From NCBI GenBank assembly GCA_009617715.1, contig VTFK01000188.1:186001-250000 (forward strand): 64,000 nucleotides of DNA, given 5' to 3'. Numbering within the stretch: the stretch's first letter is position 1; every line of letters begins with the position of its first letter. This stretch comes from Plectrocnemia conspersa (lineage: Eukaryota > Arthropoda > Insecta > Trichoptera > Polycentropodidae). The translations under genes were made by a program, and so were the position numbers. Positions 1-12,350 of this stretch are shown piece by piece. The notes below the pieces were generated by a model. That model was not told where the DNA came from. It was given only the letters and a program-made list of their open reading frames with translations, and did not search any database.

Positions 1-510
1 TGCTTGACTTTGTTATTTTTTACCATCATTGATGTAACCTGTTAAGTCATGATGGTCTTAATTTAAATTAAATAAATAATAGTGTAGTATACAATGTTTC
101 AAATATTTTTTAGATCGAGCAAAAAAGAAAAAAAAATTATTACCACTATAAAATAAAAAGCTTTATTACATTGTGTATATTTACGTTTTATGCACATGGA
201 ACAGATAATAAAAACGTTTGAAACACCTTCGCATCATGATTAAGACCTTCGTAAATAGTAATACGTAATACGTTACGTTGTAACTCGTCTAAATATGCAA
301 GAACAACAAAAGGAGCCGGAAAACGCACAATAAATACACAACGCGAAATTGTTGCTTTATTTATACTCGACAGTAAGAATATGTTCGTAGTCTGTTACGT
401 CGCGAAGTATGGGGTTTATCCAGTCGAAATTTATGTAAGCGTTCGTTTTATCCGAAGGCATCGTACATACATTTTATATATAGATATATATTAGATAATG
501 TATAATGATT
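1..510. other. AT-rich noncoding stretch
   Basis: No gene is visible. Bases 1-230 are plain AT-rich DNA. From about 240 to 470 the sequence is a little richer in CG dinucleotides, with nearly palindromic TACG/CGTA-containing words around 258-280. It leads into the island that follows. Confidence 0.5.
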
Positions 511-900
511 TGTATGCACGGAGATAGGTGGAGGTTTGAGCAATAAATAACAAATAAGGTCTGCTGGCGGCGCGGGAATTTATGTATCTAATTTTAATAC
601 GGCGTCTGCTATATTTCCCCGTTTATGGTGGTGTAATATTAGCCAAAGAATCGTGCGGTTAGGTTTGAAGCGTGCGAGGGTTAAGGGGTTAAGGATTCGA
701 ATGGAGCCTTCCCTAGCTACCTAGCTACCTGTCCGTCCGGCTTTTGTGAACACGAGTAACTCGGATGTTTAACTCCGCGAGGAAACTGCAATATGTGATG
801 TGGCGGAAATTATTGTTCAACGTCCCATGTATTGCGATGAGGAATTAGCAACGGTATATTCAAGCTGCATTTGAACGGAAGCTCGATGGTGATTGTGTGA
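511..900. other. G+C-richer island, candidate regulatory element
   Basis: This block stands out from its AT-rich surroundings, with CG-rich words around 560-580 and 740-800. It has a short direct repeat of CTAGCTAC near 713-728 and TTTATGG-type words near 623. No frame is convincingly coding on either strand. A conserved noncoding element or enhancer is the inference; a small unrecognised exon is the alternative. Confidence 0.35.
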
Positions 901-3900
901 TAATACAATTCCAAATCAATAGCATTTGTAAACATATTTAGTCTTATATAGATTAAGCCTTCTCTCCCAAGATTAAAATCTATTTTAAACTATTCAGATT
1001 TTTTGAAATTGCTTTTGTTACAGGATTTCCTACGGGCTAAAAAAACTTTTTTCAAGATTACTTAGAGGGACTTACATTTTACACTACAACATAAGATAAG
1101 TGAGCGTGAAAGTAAAAAAACTATTTACAGTCAAAATAAGTTTTGCAACGTTAATTTATTATGCAAACTAGATGTATATGTCTGCTATCTCTATATTTAG
1201 TTTCTTGAGTAACGCTTTCCTGGACATCTTTGTTAACTCTAGTTGAGAACCTCGATGCAACTGTTAAAGCAAACAATATTATATTTGACAGTAACTTGAA
1301 AGGCAACAGGTAAAAAACACAAAGTATCTTGTTCCTGTTGAAGAATTTCTTAGCGATTCCACCCACGTATATAAAATCTTTCTGCACCCGAATAGAGAAA
1401 CCACAGTATCAATATCCTATGATTTTTTGTAACACAATAGATTATTACCTAATTTAAATATATGTTTTTATTATTCATTAGCAAAATATATTTTTTACTA
1501 GTTGCTTAAAATAAACTGATTTTGTCTAATAATAAGTAGAACATACATTGTTGAATTAAATTAATATAATATATTATAAGTGGCATTTAATCAAATAAGA
1601 GTGCATTTAAGTTTATTGCAAATTAGATAACAAACATTATCGGCGATTTGCAATTTTATTTGTGTCACAGTTGTGCCCAGTTAGTAGTGAGCACCTGAGT
1701 TATTTAAATGTTATCTTACTTTTTATTTAAAACTAAAGCAATGAACATAAAACGAGATATAATTGAAGCTACAAATTAAGAGAATAACTTATATACGTAG
1801 CAATAAAAGTGAAATTGGAATTAAAATTTACCGACGGCTACTAAAAGTTTTAGCTAAAAAAATTATTTATATTACATATTGAATTATCGAATACAGTAGA
1901 AAATATTATAGATCAGTTCTAATATCATATTTAGTAAGCCTTGGGTTCAGCAAATTTATGTTTATTTTAAATATTACTATGGTTGATTCTAATAAATTAT
2001 TTTATATTTTAAACATATGTTTAACACCATTCTACTATATATAGTACGTAGGTTGAAATAAAAAATTAACGAATAAAAATTGCCATTGCATCTTTATAGA
2101 ACGTAGATGTCCAGGGCGTTTAGATTTTTTTTTAAAACGATTTCAATGGCCAAACAACTCTAGAACATTTTAATTATTAAATGGTATGTTAAAATACGTG
2201 TGTATGTGTGATGAATATAAATGAAATGTTTTAAAAAAATTGTATGAAAATCAAATTTTAGATTTTAATAAAATATTCTAAAAACAGTTTTAAATTGATC
2301 CATATAAGCGTTTTTAACTAAATTTATGAGAGATGTGAAAGTTACACATTAAGATGTTTATAAACTTTATGCCAAAGTTATCAAAGCACCCTTCAACAAA
2401 TAGCAAAGAAACTCCACGTTCCTTCATAAAGTCTTCTTTTCAAGGAGCACAATCATATCGTTTGGCGTTCATGAACTCAATGAGTTTAAATTCAAGTTCC
2501 ATAAAGACAAGTAGTGAATATTATGATATTTTATTTAAATAGTACTTGGTATATAAAGTTTTATTTTCATAATAAAAATAATATTCATACTTATTTATAA
2601 TGTATATAATTTATACATTTTTTTTCTATTCTTATCCTGTAAAAAACATTATTCGAGAAAAAAATTAATACAAAAAATATTTTATTATAAATATATATAT
2701 TAAATTGATATTTTTTTATAATATAAATATAAAAATAATCGAACGAAGAATTTTACATTAATATAAATTATTCAACAGTTAGAAAAATCCATAACTTTTT
2801 ATCGTAACTTTTACATATATTTGCAGCATTATTCATAGTATTATTAAATATAAGACTTTTATCAAAACAATTTAATATTATTAAATAATGTTCATTTACG
2901 CTTCACACCTGCGATCTTAAGTGTATTACTCTAGGATAAATGCACTTTATATACTTATGTGAAAAATGTTTTATAAAACATTTTTTGTAATATTGTAATA
3001 TGAATATTACATGTAAAAAATATGTTTTTAATAATATTTATCCACAAATATTTTACAGGGCCTTTGAAAAAATATTATTATCATATTATATGAAAATACA
3101 CTCTTCTCATTTAAGAATATTCTTCATAAAATTTAAAAGTAATGAAAACTACAATATCATACTTACACATACGTGTCCATATTTGCGTAAGAGGCGGAAA
3201 GAAAAATATTATAAAATTTTGAATACCTATCCTATAGAATACGTCTTATCGTAAGCGTCTGGGAATAATGACATTGTGAAACGTTGCTTCGAGCATAAAA
3301 AAAGATTATTTCTCCTTATCTCTTCACGTTAGCAGGAAAGGTACTTACACGATACCATTAAAAACCTTTACATACTACGACGAATATAATGTTTTCTTTA
3401 GAGAATATCGCTAACCGATACATCGACTATATTTATCTTAAACGTTACATTTTTTTATAAAATACATATAAATAGCTACTTGACTTGCGTAGGTTTCTAA
3501 CACATACATTAATTATTAAAATGCTTTTCACCGCTCCAGACAGTTATTATTCAAATGTTATACATCCATCGACACTTTCAACCACAATATGATTGCTCTT
3601 TTTCTTTCTTAACTCTAATGCACATTTTATACTGTTTATTCCACTCCTTAATAGACTAAACTAAGAAAATAAACTGATATGGCTGTCGATATCGTTATCA
3701 TTGCACTTTTAGCCCCCAAAGTTTTTATTTTCGGCTCACGTCTACTGTTATCAGAGTTGATCCGAGATAGACAAACCCATTTACAACTTCTAGACCCGAA
3801 AGATAATTTGTCCTTTCCGATAGATTGCGTCTGTCAACCATCATGAGTGTAGTCTATGATATATAATATGTATTTGTAATCTTAACGAATTAATTTATCT

Positions 3901-5160
3901 TTCATTATATATTAATTTGCTCCTTCATTATATATTAAGATAAATATCAATGTTTTATTGATGATTTGCTTTATATGTTGTCTCATAAAACTAGTAGTAT
4001 GTACAAATTATTTTTCAAATTTATAAGTTGCAGACAACACTAAGCAATTGTGCGAAATAAAGTTAGATAAGCCTGAAATAAAACAGTTTATTTCTAACTT
4101 TACGATTTTGTTCGATACCCGAGCGAATGATAACGTTCAAAAGCTGGGAGTTTTTTATTTGCAAAATTAACAGCCTTAAGAGACTCTATTCCACGAATTT
4201 CTTCGCGATTTCAATAATAAAATGGAGCTATAAAACAAGGAGAACGATTCTAGAATCGTTTCAGAATGAAACGCATTCCCTTGCATTACGAAAATTAAAA
4301 AGGCGATGACAGACTTTACAGTCGAATAAAAAACGTGATAAATGTAGTGAAAGCTTTCAGGCAAAGAACCCATAAACAATGAATAAATACCTTAAGCATG
4401 TATGAAATACATACGGGTTGCAAAAATGTTTAATTTAATCTATAATTATGGTAATAGCGTTACGTACATACAACGTTTTAATATTATCTGCCTTAAAACC
4501 CTGTAAACATTAAAGTATCTCCTGAGATTTATGATTCTATGTAAATTATTTTTGTATATTAAAAAAAACTAATAATGGTATTTTGATCAATATAATAAAA
4601 TTCTTATTTCAGTGGAAATGTATTTTAAAACACTAAGTCACAGAGATGCTATAATGATGTCTACTAAAGTAATTAAAACTTTTTTTTTAATAAAAAAAAG
4701 TTACATTATATAATTTTTTCTATTGTCAATAGAAATGTTAAAAGAGGTCAAATAAAAATTAAGGGATATAAAAATAAAATTCTTGTCACATTATTATATT
4801 TTTAAGAAAACCCGGATGATTTTTTTCTTAGAATCTCTAAAAGTATATTATCATTTTTGCTTAAAAAATTGATGCTATGACTTAACCCTCAAATAAAAAT
4901 CAGTTATTAAATAAATATATATGTATATATATATATATATATTAACGCAAAGAATATATTATTGCCGTGGAGTACAAGTATGTTTTTACAACAGAATAAT
5001 TTAATAAAATATGTTTTACAAGCTCTGAGATACATCGCTAAAATACATTATTTTCTTTGCAAGTTTTTTTATACAAATAATAAAAAAAATATTATAAGTT
5101 GCTCATATTTTTACAACGTATAGTTATACATATATTCAAAATATATACTAATAAGATTTT
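901..5160. other. AT-rich gene desert segment
   Basis: No gene is recognised. Short open frames of 60-84 codons occur, for example near 1151-1387 and 3000-3254. They are built from A/T-rich codons and have no motif. Slightly G+C-richer patches lie at about 3240-3860 and 4110-4320. An interrupted AT microsatellite lies at about 4914-4942. Long A and T runs are common. Confidence 0.5.
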
Positions 5161-5164
5161 AGTT

Positions 5165-5243
5165 AAAAAGTCACTGGTTCAAACATAATAATAAAAAATA
5201 AAAAAGTCACTGGTTCAAACAAAAAAAAATAATTGGTTCAAAC
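5165..5243 (+). repeat. Short tandem repeat of a 20-bp unit, about 2.6 copies
   Basis: The unit AAAAAGTCACTGGTTCAAAC occurs exactly at 5165-5184 and 5201-5220. A shortened third copy, AATTGGTTCAAAC, is at 5231-5243. The spacers are A-rich. This looks like a local slippage duplication; no function is suggested. Confidence 0.85.
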
Positions 5244-6230
5244 AAAAACATAATACATAAAATGTATCACATATTTAAGAATTACAAAATAATATTTTTT
5301 TATATGCATATTCATCATTTAAGATTACTTTTTTTAACAAATTTGTATGGATAAATATTGCTGTAGAATGGCATGCTATATTAATAAAATACTGTAAAGC
5401 ATCATACTATTAGAAAAATACACTGTTTGGAACATTAATGAGAAACCACTACAATATACTTTTTTCTAAAGTAGACTTAGAATTATAATAATCATCATTT
5501 CATATATAGAAAAAAAATATTACGTGTAAAGCATATTGCGTATTTATTATAATTGAAAGAATATATTTACATATTTCCTAGATTTAACTTTCTTTACATT
5601 TAAAATTAGCATATACATAAATTTAAGATTTTTTCAAGATTATATTGAAAAAAAAAGTTAGTGTATAAAGGTGAATTTTGATAAAAAAAATAATTCTCGA
5701 ACTCAAATGACTTATGAAAAATATTTCAAACTATTGTTTTAATTAAATCGACATATTTTAGTTTTATAATATTATTAATAGTTATTAACACACAACTTCT
5801 TAATTGTAATCAAGCATTAATCTGAATTATATAATTATCATAGTCACAAAATAATTCGATAGCTTATTTTGCATTTTAAGATGTATAAAATAAAATAAAC
5901 ATAATACCAATTTATAAAATCTTGAATAATAATAAATATATATCTAACCTAGTTAGGTTAGTTTTTAATATCACCAAATAAAAATGTTCATGTTTAAACC
6001 TGAATATCATAAAATAAGTATGAGGGAAATATTCTGTAATGAGCATAATAATATAATATAACCAGCAACTGTAGCAAATTATTTATATTTATATAATATA
6101 TATAATATATTTGTATGTAGGCATATTTATATATTTGTATATGTATATACATAACTAAAAACTATATGAAGGCAATATTTTTATAACATATTACATAATA
6201 TTTAAAAAAAATATTTTACCTTATCAATCT
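5244..6230. other. AT-rich noncoding stretch
   Basis: Very AT-rich sequence with many ATAT runs and no plausible frame. A small inverted repeat (TAACCTA, 2-base gap, TAGGTTA) lies near 5945-5960. Nothing else is supported. Confidence 0.5.
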
Positions 6231-6720
6231 TCTTACGTGAAGCTCACCCGACGTCAAATAAGAAAACAACTTTTTTTCTCACAGCTTAAAATCTACCGCT
6301 CTATTCGCTAAATTCTTCTAGAGTTAGATTTTTTTATTGTTGGAAAATCACAAAGCTTCACGGTTTAAAAATTTGTATTAAGTTTGTATGTATCAAAAAG
6401 TATCCTTTTGACTTTTCTCTCGTAGAAAGCTCTCTCGTCGACAGACGTGCTAGCGCCGCGACGCCTCCCGACAGACTGGCCTACGGCGTAGCGCCGTAGG
6501 ACTGCTATGAAATGAGCCTCTATTTTAGTCCAAAAAGCAGCCTGTTTCACCTCGATTCGACCAAAACAAAGATCCAAAGATTCTTTTTAGAGGACGCCGC
6601 TGCCTCAAACCTCTTTCTTTCAAACGTCAGAGAACGGTGTAATCCGACCAAGGGTTTGCCGTACCTTTTTGATTGCAATCTAAAACTGCTATCTGCCTTT
6701 TATTGAATTTCATTCGATAC
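6231..6720. other. G+C-richer island with a GC-rich hairpin
   Basis: The line at 6421-6480 is about 65% G+C by hand count, in strong contrast with flanks that are mostly A+T. It contains several CG dinucleotides and the inverted repeat listed separately at 6480-6500. Overlapping frames of 64 and 70 codons on opposite strands carry no recognisable motif. Candidate conserved regulatory element; a short exon cannot be excluded. Confidence 0.4.
6480..6500. repeat. GC-rich inverted repeat (9-bp perfect arms)
   Basis: The arms CCTACGGCG and CGCCGTAGG are separated by the 3-base loop TAG. A pure G/C-dominated perfect hairpin is unusual in this AT-rich window. It could be a dyad-symmetric protein-binding site or a structure in a transcript; no role can be assigned. 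Confidence 0.8.
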
Positions 6721-9527
6721 AAAAGCGGATTGACATTCAAGTAAATTTATAGAAAAAAAAATGGTAAAAATAAAAACTTACGCTTGCTGAAAAATACGTA
6801 AATAATATATTCATTCAACATGTATGTTACATAACTTCATAACGCAGCTCTAAGAAAGGAAAATATGAAACCACATAACGTAAAACTTAATTCATAACAT
6901 GTATGTTAAATGTGCAAAGGGTAAGAGTAACATTAAAATTTCAGAAAACATAAAACTTTCATGTATTTTTAGATTAAAATTTACACAAAAATTGTAAGGA
7001 GAATAGGTTTTCCCAAATAAAGCTTTAAAAATACAGAATTTAAAATATAAAATACTTTAAAAAAAAGTTAAAATCTAAATAAAACTAGTATCTAATTACG
7101 CAAAAAGAAGAGACATTTTAATCATTGTGTAACACGTTACTTTTATACGGAATCATATAAATAATAGTATGGTATTTCAATATTAAATTGAGTTAAAGAT
7201 TGGCTATCAAATGTAATAATAAACTTTGATAAAAATATTTACTAATTAAATATTAAATAAATTTAGTATTGAATAAATAAATTGAAAATATATTTAATAT
7301 ATTTCCTTTTTTCCTTTCTCCCAGCAACTATACACTTACAAAGAAAAAAAAGTAACAAGTAGGAAATTTTTCACAGGAAGCTTTCTTTAATAATAAACAT
7401 AAAATCCTAGTATTTTTAGTCTTATCTTATCTTAATATATTATTTTATTTTAGGTCAGTTTGTTGGTGGTCATAATATTGTTTATATTTAAAAAATCTAT
7501 ATAGTTTAGTTGTAATTTTTTTAATCTATTTGCCATTTATTAGGTCATATAGCGAAGTCTTATTGCTATTTATATCTTTTTCAATTATGTATTTCAATAG
7601 TAAGAATTTTTTAAATTGTTTTTCCATCTGAAGGGATGAATTAAAAAAAGCATAATTATCATCTGATCATTTGGAAAACTTTATTTTTTAGAAAATGATT
7701 TTAATGTAATTAAGTTAGTGATCGCTGAAGACCTAAATTTTTTTTACAGTCTCTGATACATTTATGGTAAAAAATGTTAAAGGTTTCTTATTATCTTTGT
7801 TACAATGTTATGTTTTGTAACAGTTTTTTTTAAGATATTTTGAATTGCCTTGATCTTTTCTTTTGTATTTAACTTTTTCAGTTATTTTGTTGTATTTATT
7901 TAATTTGCATCGATCGCGTCGTAGAATATATAAGAACATCAAACTATAAATAAAAAAAAATTTAATGTACGTAATTTATTACGAATAAAATAATACTAGA
8001 TTTTTATGCTTGAAAAAATACATACACCATTTTATACCCTAGGGATATATCTGTGACATAAATTTGTGTTCAAAAATGAATACATTATTTTATAAATTGC
8101 TTGTAAAAATGCTACATAACAAAACTATATTTTATAATAAAAAATCTTTATACAATATTTACCGGCTGTATAAACAATGTTTTAATTTGGTATGAATATA
8201 TACAATAAAAATAGGATTAAGAAGCGGAATTTTTGTTTAATATTCATATAAACGTGAAAAATCTTGTACTAAAAGATTGATCTTTCTCTTTAGAGATCTT
8301 TTTTTAGCCTTTTGATTAATGATTTTATTTATTTACTGTGTTATAAAAAAAATAAACATAAAAACAGATACTTTAACAATAATTATTTGTAATATCAATA
8401 GGTAAAATGTTGATATTTCTCGTAAGAGATAATAGTAAATGTTTTTTATTGTGCAGTTTATTTATTATACAACTTGTATGCTTCTTTTTTTTAAGGAATA
8501 ACAGTTTATGAATCAATAAATATTATTTATTAATATTTGTGTATATATGTATAGAAGCGAATAAAAAAGGTTTCTTTTGAGGTTGAAATCCACCTTGTCG
8601 GTCGTATACAAAATCGCAATGAAAGATTAAACTGATTCCGCCTTCGAAAATATAAATACATACGTATATACTTGGAAATATAACTTATTTTTATTAAAAA
8701 TAAAATTAACGTAAATTTATTTCATAAACCTGCTTTTTCACGCTATAATTTAATTGTTCGTAAAGGAATGCCGCTATGAATTACTCTGAATTACAATTTT
8801 ATATCAAGGTTTATGTGCGTACCCAAAAAACACACAATGAACTATAACGTCTTTTCAAGAGTCGTATTTAAATTTCAATTAACTGAAGAAGTATTTTGTT
8901 TATTATAATAATAATAAATAAGATGTTTAAGTATGATAAAACTTTCGTCACGCTGATTTTTTTTACAATTTCCACAACTCTTTCAGAATAAATGTAAATA
9001 ATGAGCATCTCTACAGTTGGGCGTACTTTCAAAACACTTTACAGCTTTTAGCATTTCAAATCATCTTCACAATTTTCTTCGACAATACTCGTTGGTGATT
9101 GTATACATATACATTACCATAGTTGAGCTGCTTCTTGTATTTATTATACATCAAAGAAAAGTATCGTTGAATTTAAATAACAATATTTCATATTGTGCGA
9201 GCAAAATAAATTTTGCAAAATACGCCAAAAATCGATACAATCCAATTAATGAACTTCACTTTCACGTTTACGGAAATTCGCCGTGCGTATTAACAGGCAA
9301 CAAACAGAGTATCGTGCCTGGATTTCAGATAGTATTCATTAAAATTCTGACAGAATGATGAATTACGGCTCATTTTTTTATAAATGTTTATCTTTCGAAC
9401 CGAATAAATATGAACAAAGTGAATGTTGCGTCTAATCCGTGGAGATAATTGGTACGCTAATCCTAAAGAATACATGAACTATTTATAAAATTTTATTTTT
9501 TGAATATATTCCAATTATATAAATATA
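6721..9527. other. AT-rich noncoding stretch
   Basis: No gene is recognised. Most of it is poly-A/poly-T-rich. Slightly more balanced sequence occurs at about 8570-8670 and 8990-9470. The latter contains a 113-codon open frame (9017-9358) with no family motif, overlapped on the other strand by a 61-codon frame. Both look like chance frames. Confidence 0.5.
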
Positions 9528-9620
9528 GGAATAGTGTAGTCCGTAAGGTTAAGACTGGTAAAATAGAGGTCACGGGGTCGAGTCACGGCAGCAGACTCGA
9601 ATTTTTATTTATTTATTTAA
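9528..9620 (+). repeat. tRNA-like sequence: tRNA-derived SINE head or tRNA pseudogene
   Basis: A box-A-like sequence TAGTGTAGTCCG is at 9532-9543, followed by GTTAAGACT. A box-B-like sequence GGGTCGAGTCA is at 9575-9585. The 31-base gap between the boxes fits a pol III internal promoter. The B box departs from the GGTTCGANTCC consensus at two positions and the T stem pairs imperfectly, so a working tRNA is unlikely. A tail of ATTTATTTATTTA follows at 9602-9617, as expected for a retroposed SINE. SINE is preferred over a tRNA pseudogene, but no family is recognised. Confidence 0.5.
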
Positions 9621-10409
9621 GAATGCATAAAATTATTTACTCGAGCAAAATAGTATTTTGAGAAGGCTAGCACAACTGTACAAAATAAAATGTAGCCCAT
9701 GCATATAAAATGCCATTATATTGTAAACTTGTTAATTAGCAAGATTTGCGAAAGATTTAATATTTATAAAAACCTGAAACAATTAAAATAATTTGCTATC
9801 GACTTTACTGTACTGTTAAATTAAATAATTTCTAATAGATGCAAATTCATGATTTGGAGATGCAACTTGCAGAATTTCAATATAGCATCTGTGCTTAATA
9901 TTTGGCAATTACAGTCTAAGTTAAAGAATCTGAAATAAATGATTTAAAAATTAAAAAAAGAATGCCATTACGAAAAATAAATTTGAATGGAACCGATTAC
10001 CGGAAACTTTTAGCAAACTGAAAAATTTAGCGATGGCTTTACTCACAATTTTTCCCTCTACGTAATTTTGACAGACCTTATTTTTGCCATTTAATATTAA
10101 TATGATAATGTTAGTAGTGCTTGCTTGGACTTGAAGTGCACAAAATACCGACCTACAATTAAAGCAAATTCAGCAACAAAAAAGTCACTAATGTAAATAA
10201 TTATTTGTATTTTCAGTAAATAAATATGTCAAAAATGTCACTATTTTTTTAATATACTTTTAAATATTACAAAATTATGGAGCAAAGCTAAGCACGGTTT
10301 TTTTATATTTATGCTACCTAGTATTTATTTTAATCTAAAATTTTATTAATTGAATGGTGTATTTTATATGTATTTACATGTAAGTACTTATTGAAATATT
10401 ACAAAGAGT
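9621..10409. other. AT-rich stretch between SINE-like head and LINE
   Basis: No gene is recognised. The first 200 bases may include a SINE body, but no boundary or target-site duplication could be made out. A GCTAGCACAACTGTAC word near 9667 resembles the repeat words at 33.5-34.9 kb. Confidence 0.35.
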
Positions 10410-10423
10410 AATTACTTAAAAAT

Positions 10424-11230
10424 ATGAAGGCTTTTGTAAAAATTATAATTATAACTAAATTAAATTATTTAATAAATAAAGCACTCTCCTTAGGAGAAAT
10501 GCCTGAAAATTTAAAGATTGCTACTTTTGTACCTATACCTAAAATAAAAAATAGTAAAAAAGTTGAAGAAATGAGACCAATCAACATGCTACCGTGTATA
10601 GAAAAAATAATAGAAGAAGTAGTAATCAAACAATTAAAGGAATTTATTACTTCTCAAAACATAATATGTGAACAACAATCGGGATTCAGAGAAAAGCGTT
10701 CCACTGAAACTGCATTACAAGTAGTGATAAATTATTGGCTGTTGGCTAAGGATACAAACAAAATCATTGGAGCAGTTTTCTTGGATTTCAAGAGAGCCTT
10801 CAAAACAATAGACAGAAAAATAATGTTAAAGAAATTGGAGAGTATATGTATAAGTGATATAGTTTTAAGATGGTTTAATAATTTCTTATATAAAAGAAAA
10901 CAAAAGGTTAAAATAAATAATGTATATTCTGAAGAGAAATTAGTGTCTTATGGAGTACCACAAGGGTCTAAACTGGGACCATTGTTATTTGTTTTGTATA
11001 TTAATGATATAGTTAATAACGTGAAAAAATGTAAAATTCATCTATTTGCGGATGACACATTAATGTATTGCATAGGTGATAACATTAAAGAAATTGTAAA
11101 TAATTTAAATAATGAATTAAGTATATTAGAAATATGGTTAAAGAATAATGTACTTAAATTAAATGAGAATAAAACTAAATGTATGTTTATTAATTATAAA
11201 AATGTGTTAGATAATAGTACCAAAAAGTAA
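10424..11230 (+). pseudogene. Reverse transcriptase domain of the LINE (268-codon open part)
   Basis: This open stretch encodes most of an RT palm and fingers domain of a LINE ORF2. Motifs in order: VPIPK at residues 36-40, RPINMLP at 51-57, QSGFREKRS at 85-93, motif A with the catalytic Asp in FLDFKRAF (D121), VPQGSKLGPLLF at 178-189, and the active-site box FADD at 208-211. NENKTKCMF follows near the end. Motif A has Lys at residue 127, where related elements usually have Asp (AFDT). The catalytic acidic residues are present. The ATG at 10424 is only the first Met in the surviving frame, not the original start. The frame ends at a stop just before a shift; motif 7 (IKYLGVIVD) continues in another frame. 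The protein would copy its own RNA into DNA, but this copy is incomplete. Confidence 0.92.
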
Positions 11231-11883
11231 TAAATAACTCTAGTATAGAAATAGTGGATAATATAAAATATTTAGGAGTAATTGTTGATACAAAATTAAA
11301 TTTTAAAGAACATTGTAATTACATATAAAAAAAAAAAAATTAGTAGAAAAATAGGTTTATTATCTAGATTAAGAAATATATTAAGTATAAATACAAAAAA
11401 AATAATTTACAATAGTATAATATTGCCCCATTTTAATTATTGTGCAACACTATTAAATATGTTTATTAAATTAGACAAACAAATGTTGCAAAAAATTACA
11501 AAATAGGGCAATAAGAGTAATCTTAAATAAAAATAGATTAACTAATTGTAAAAGTATGATTGATAGATTAGAATGGTTGAATGTTCAAGAAATATTGAGT
11601 ATGAATGTTTTTGTATTTATATATTTAGTTAGAAAATAATATGTTACCAGAATATTTTAATAAGTATTTAATAAGAAATAAAGATGTACATAAATATAAT
11701 ACTAGAAATAGAGAAAATTTAAAGATAATTAAGTATAAGAAAACGAGTACGGCTAGGGGAGTTATGTACGGAGGTTTTGATTTATATAATAGTCTTCCAA
11801 GAGAAATCCGAAACAGCAAAAATATAACGGGTTTCATAAATGGAATAAAAAAACATCTTCGTACATATAGAAATAAATTATAA
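11231..11883 (+). pseudogene. Downstream part of the LINE ORF2, broken by frameshifts
   Basis: The RT-connected C-terminal region continues through several frames. IKYLGVIVD and KEHCNY read in one frame up to a stop at 11326, next to a run of A. SRKIGLLSRLRNI and LPHFNYCA read in the next frame up to a stop near 11504. LQNRAIRVIL reads in a third frame up to about 11639. LPEYFNKYL and HKYNTRNREN read in a final open frame, 11641-11883. The breaks near 11220-11235, 11326-11340, 11490-11505 and 11631-11641 are small indels, two in A-rich runs, as expected from neutral decay. The LPEYF...YNTRNR...LYNSLP layout is what the C-terminus of jockey/CR1-type ORF2 proteins looks like. Confidence 0.85.
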
Positions 11884-12040
11884 TATTAAGTCTTTATTAT
11901 TGTATATTTTTATTTTTTCTTTCTGTTATATATTTTTTATATATTTTTTATATATGTTTACTAAATTTGTTATATGTAAAGATTAGCTATTAAGCTAAAT
12001 AAATTAATAAAATAAATAAATAATAAAATAAATAAATATT

Positions 12041-12350
12041 ATTTATAATCGTTAGATGGTTACATAAAATAATGAATGGGACCATTTATTTAACTTAAAA
12101 TACAGCTTAGCTTTTTGCTAAGGATATTTTATATCAACGAAATTTTGATATGAATAAATGATTTAAATTAATGTAAAAAATTGTAGATTTTTTAAATATA
12201 ATCTTCTTTGATCTTTCATTGGATACAATGTAATACTGATATGTGTATATGCGTACGTCGAATACAAAGTGTGATACGCATATAATTTCACATCGGTTTT
12301 TTAATTTATTTTTTATCAAAGTGTAAAAAAAATGTATACACAAATTTTTA
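12041..12350. other. AT-rich stretch after the LINE tail
   Basis: No gene is recognised. A 103-codon minus-strand frame (12134-12445) crosses this stretch into the next island. It has no motif and low-complexity composition, so it is treated as chance. Confidence 0.45.

Larger units (their letters stand above)
10410..12040 (+). mobile_element. 5'-truncated non-LTR retrotransposon (LINE), jockey/CR1-like
   Basis: This copy holds the reverse transcriptase domain, the region downstream of it, a 3' UTR and an A+T-rich tail of repeated TAAATAAA-like units ending near 12040. No endonuclease or gag-like ORF lies upstream. Homology appears to start around 10410, partway into the domain that precedes RT motif 1. 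Such 5' truncation is typical of target-primed reverse transcription. No clear target-site duplication was found. The UTR contains GATTAGCTATTAAGC, which recurs in altered form in the relative at 44230-44689. The copy is dead because of several frame breaks. Jockey/CR1 grouping is inferred from motif spelling and C-terminal layout, not from a tree. Confidence 0.9.

Noticed and set aside
4914..4942. AT-repeat as a replication origin or promoter element
   Set aside because: Simple AT microsatellites are frequent in this DNA and nothing else supports a function.
5165..5243. CRISPR-like repeat-spacer array
   Set aside because: Only two full 20-bp copies with A-rich spacers in eukaryotic-type DNA; no cas genes and no regular spacing.
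9017..9358. 113-codon plus-strand open frame
   Set aside because: No family motif, low-complexity residues typical of AT-rich DNA, and an overlapping open frame on the other strand; treated as chance.
9528..9620. Functional tRNA gene
   Set aside because: The B box has two departures from consensus and the T stem does not pair cleanly; the tail fits a SINE better.
9667..9685. Outlying copy of the 33.5-34.9 kb repeat word
   Set aside because: Only about 12 bases match, and the surrounding sequence does not continue the similarity.
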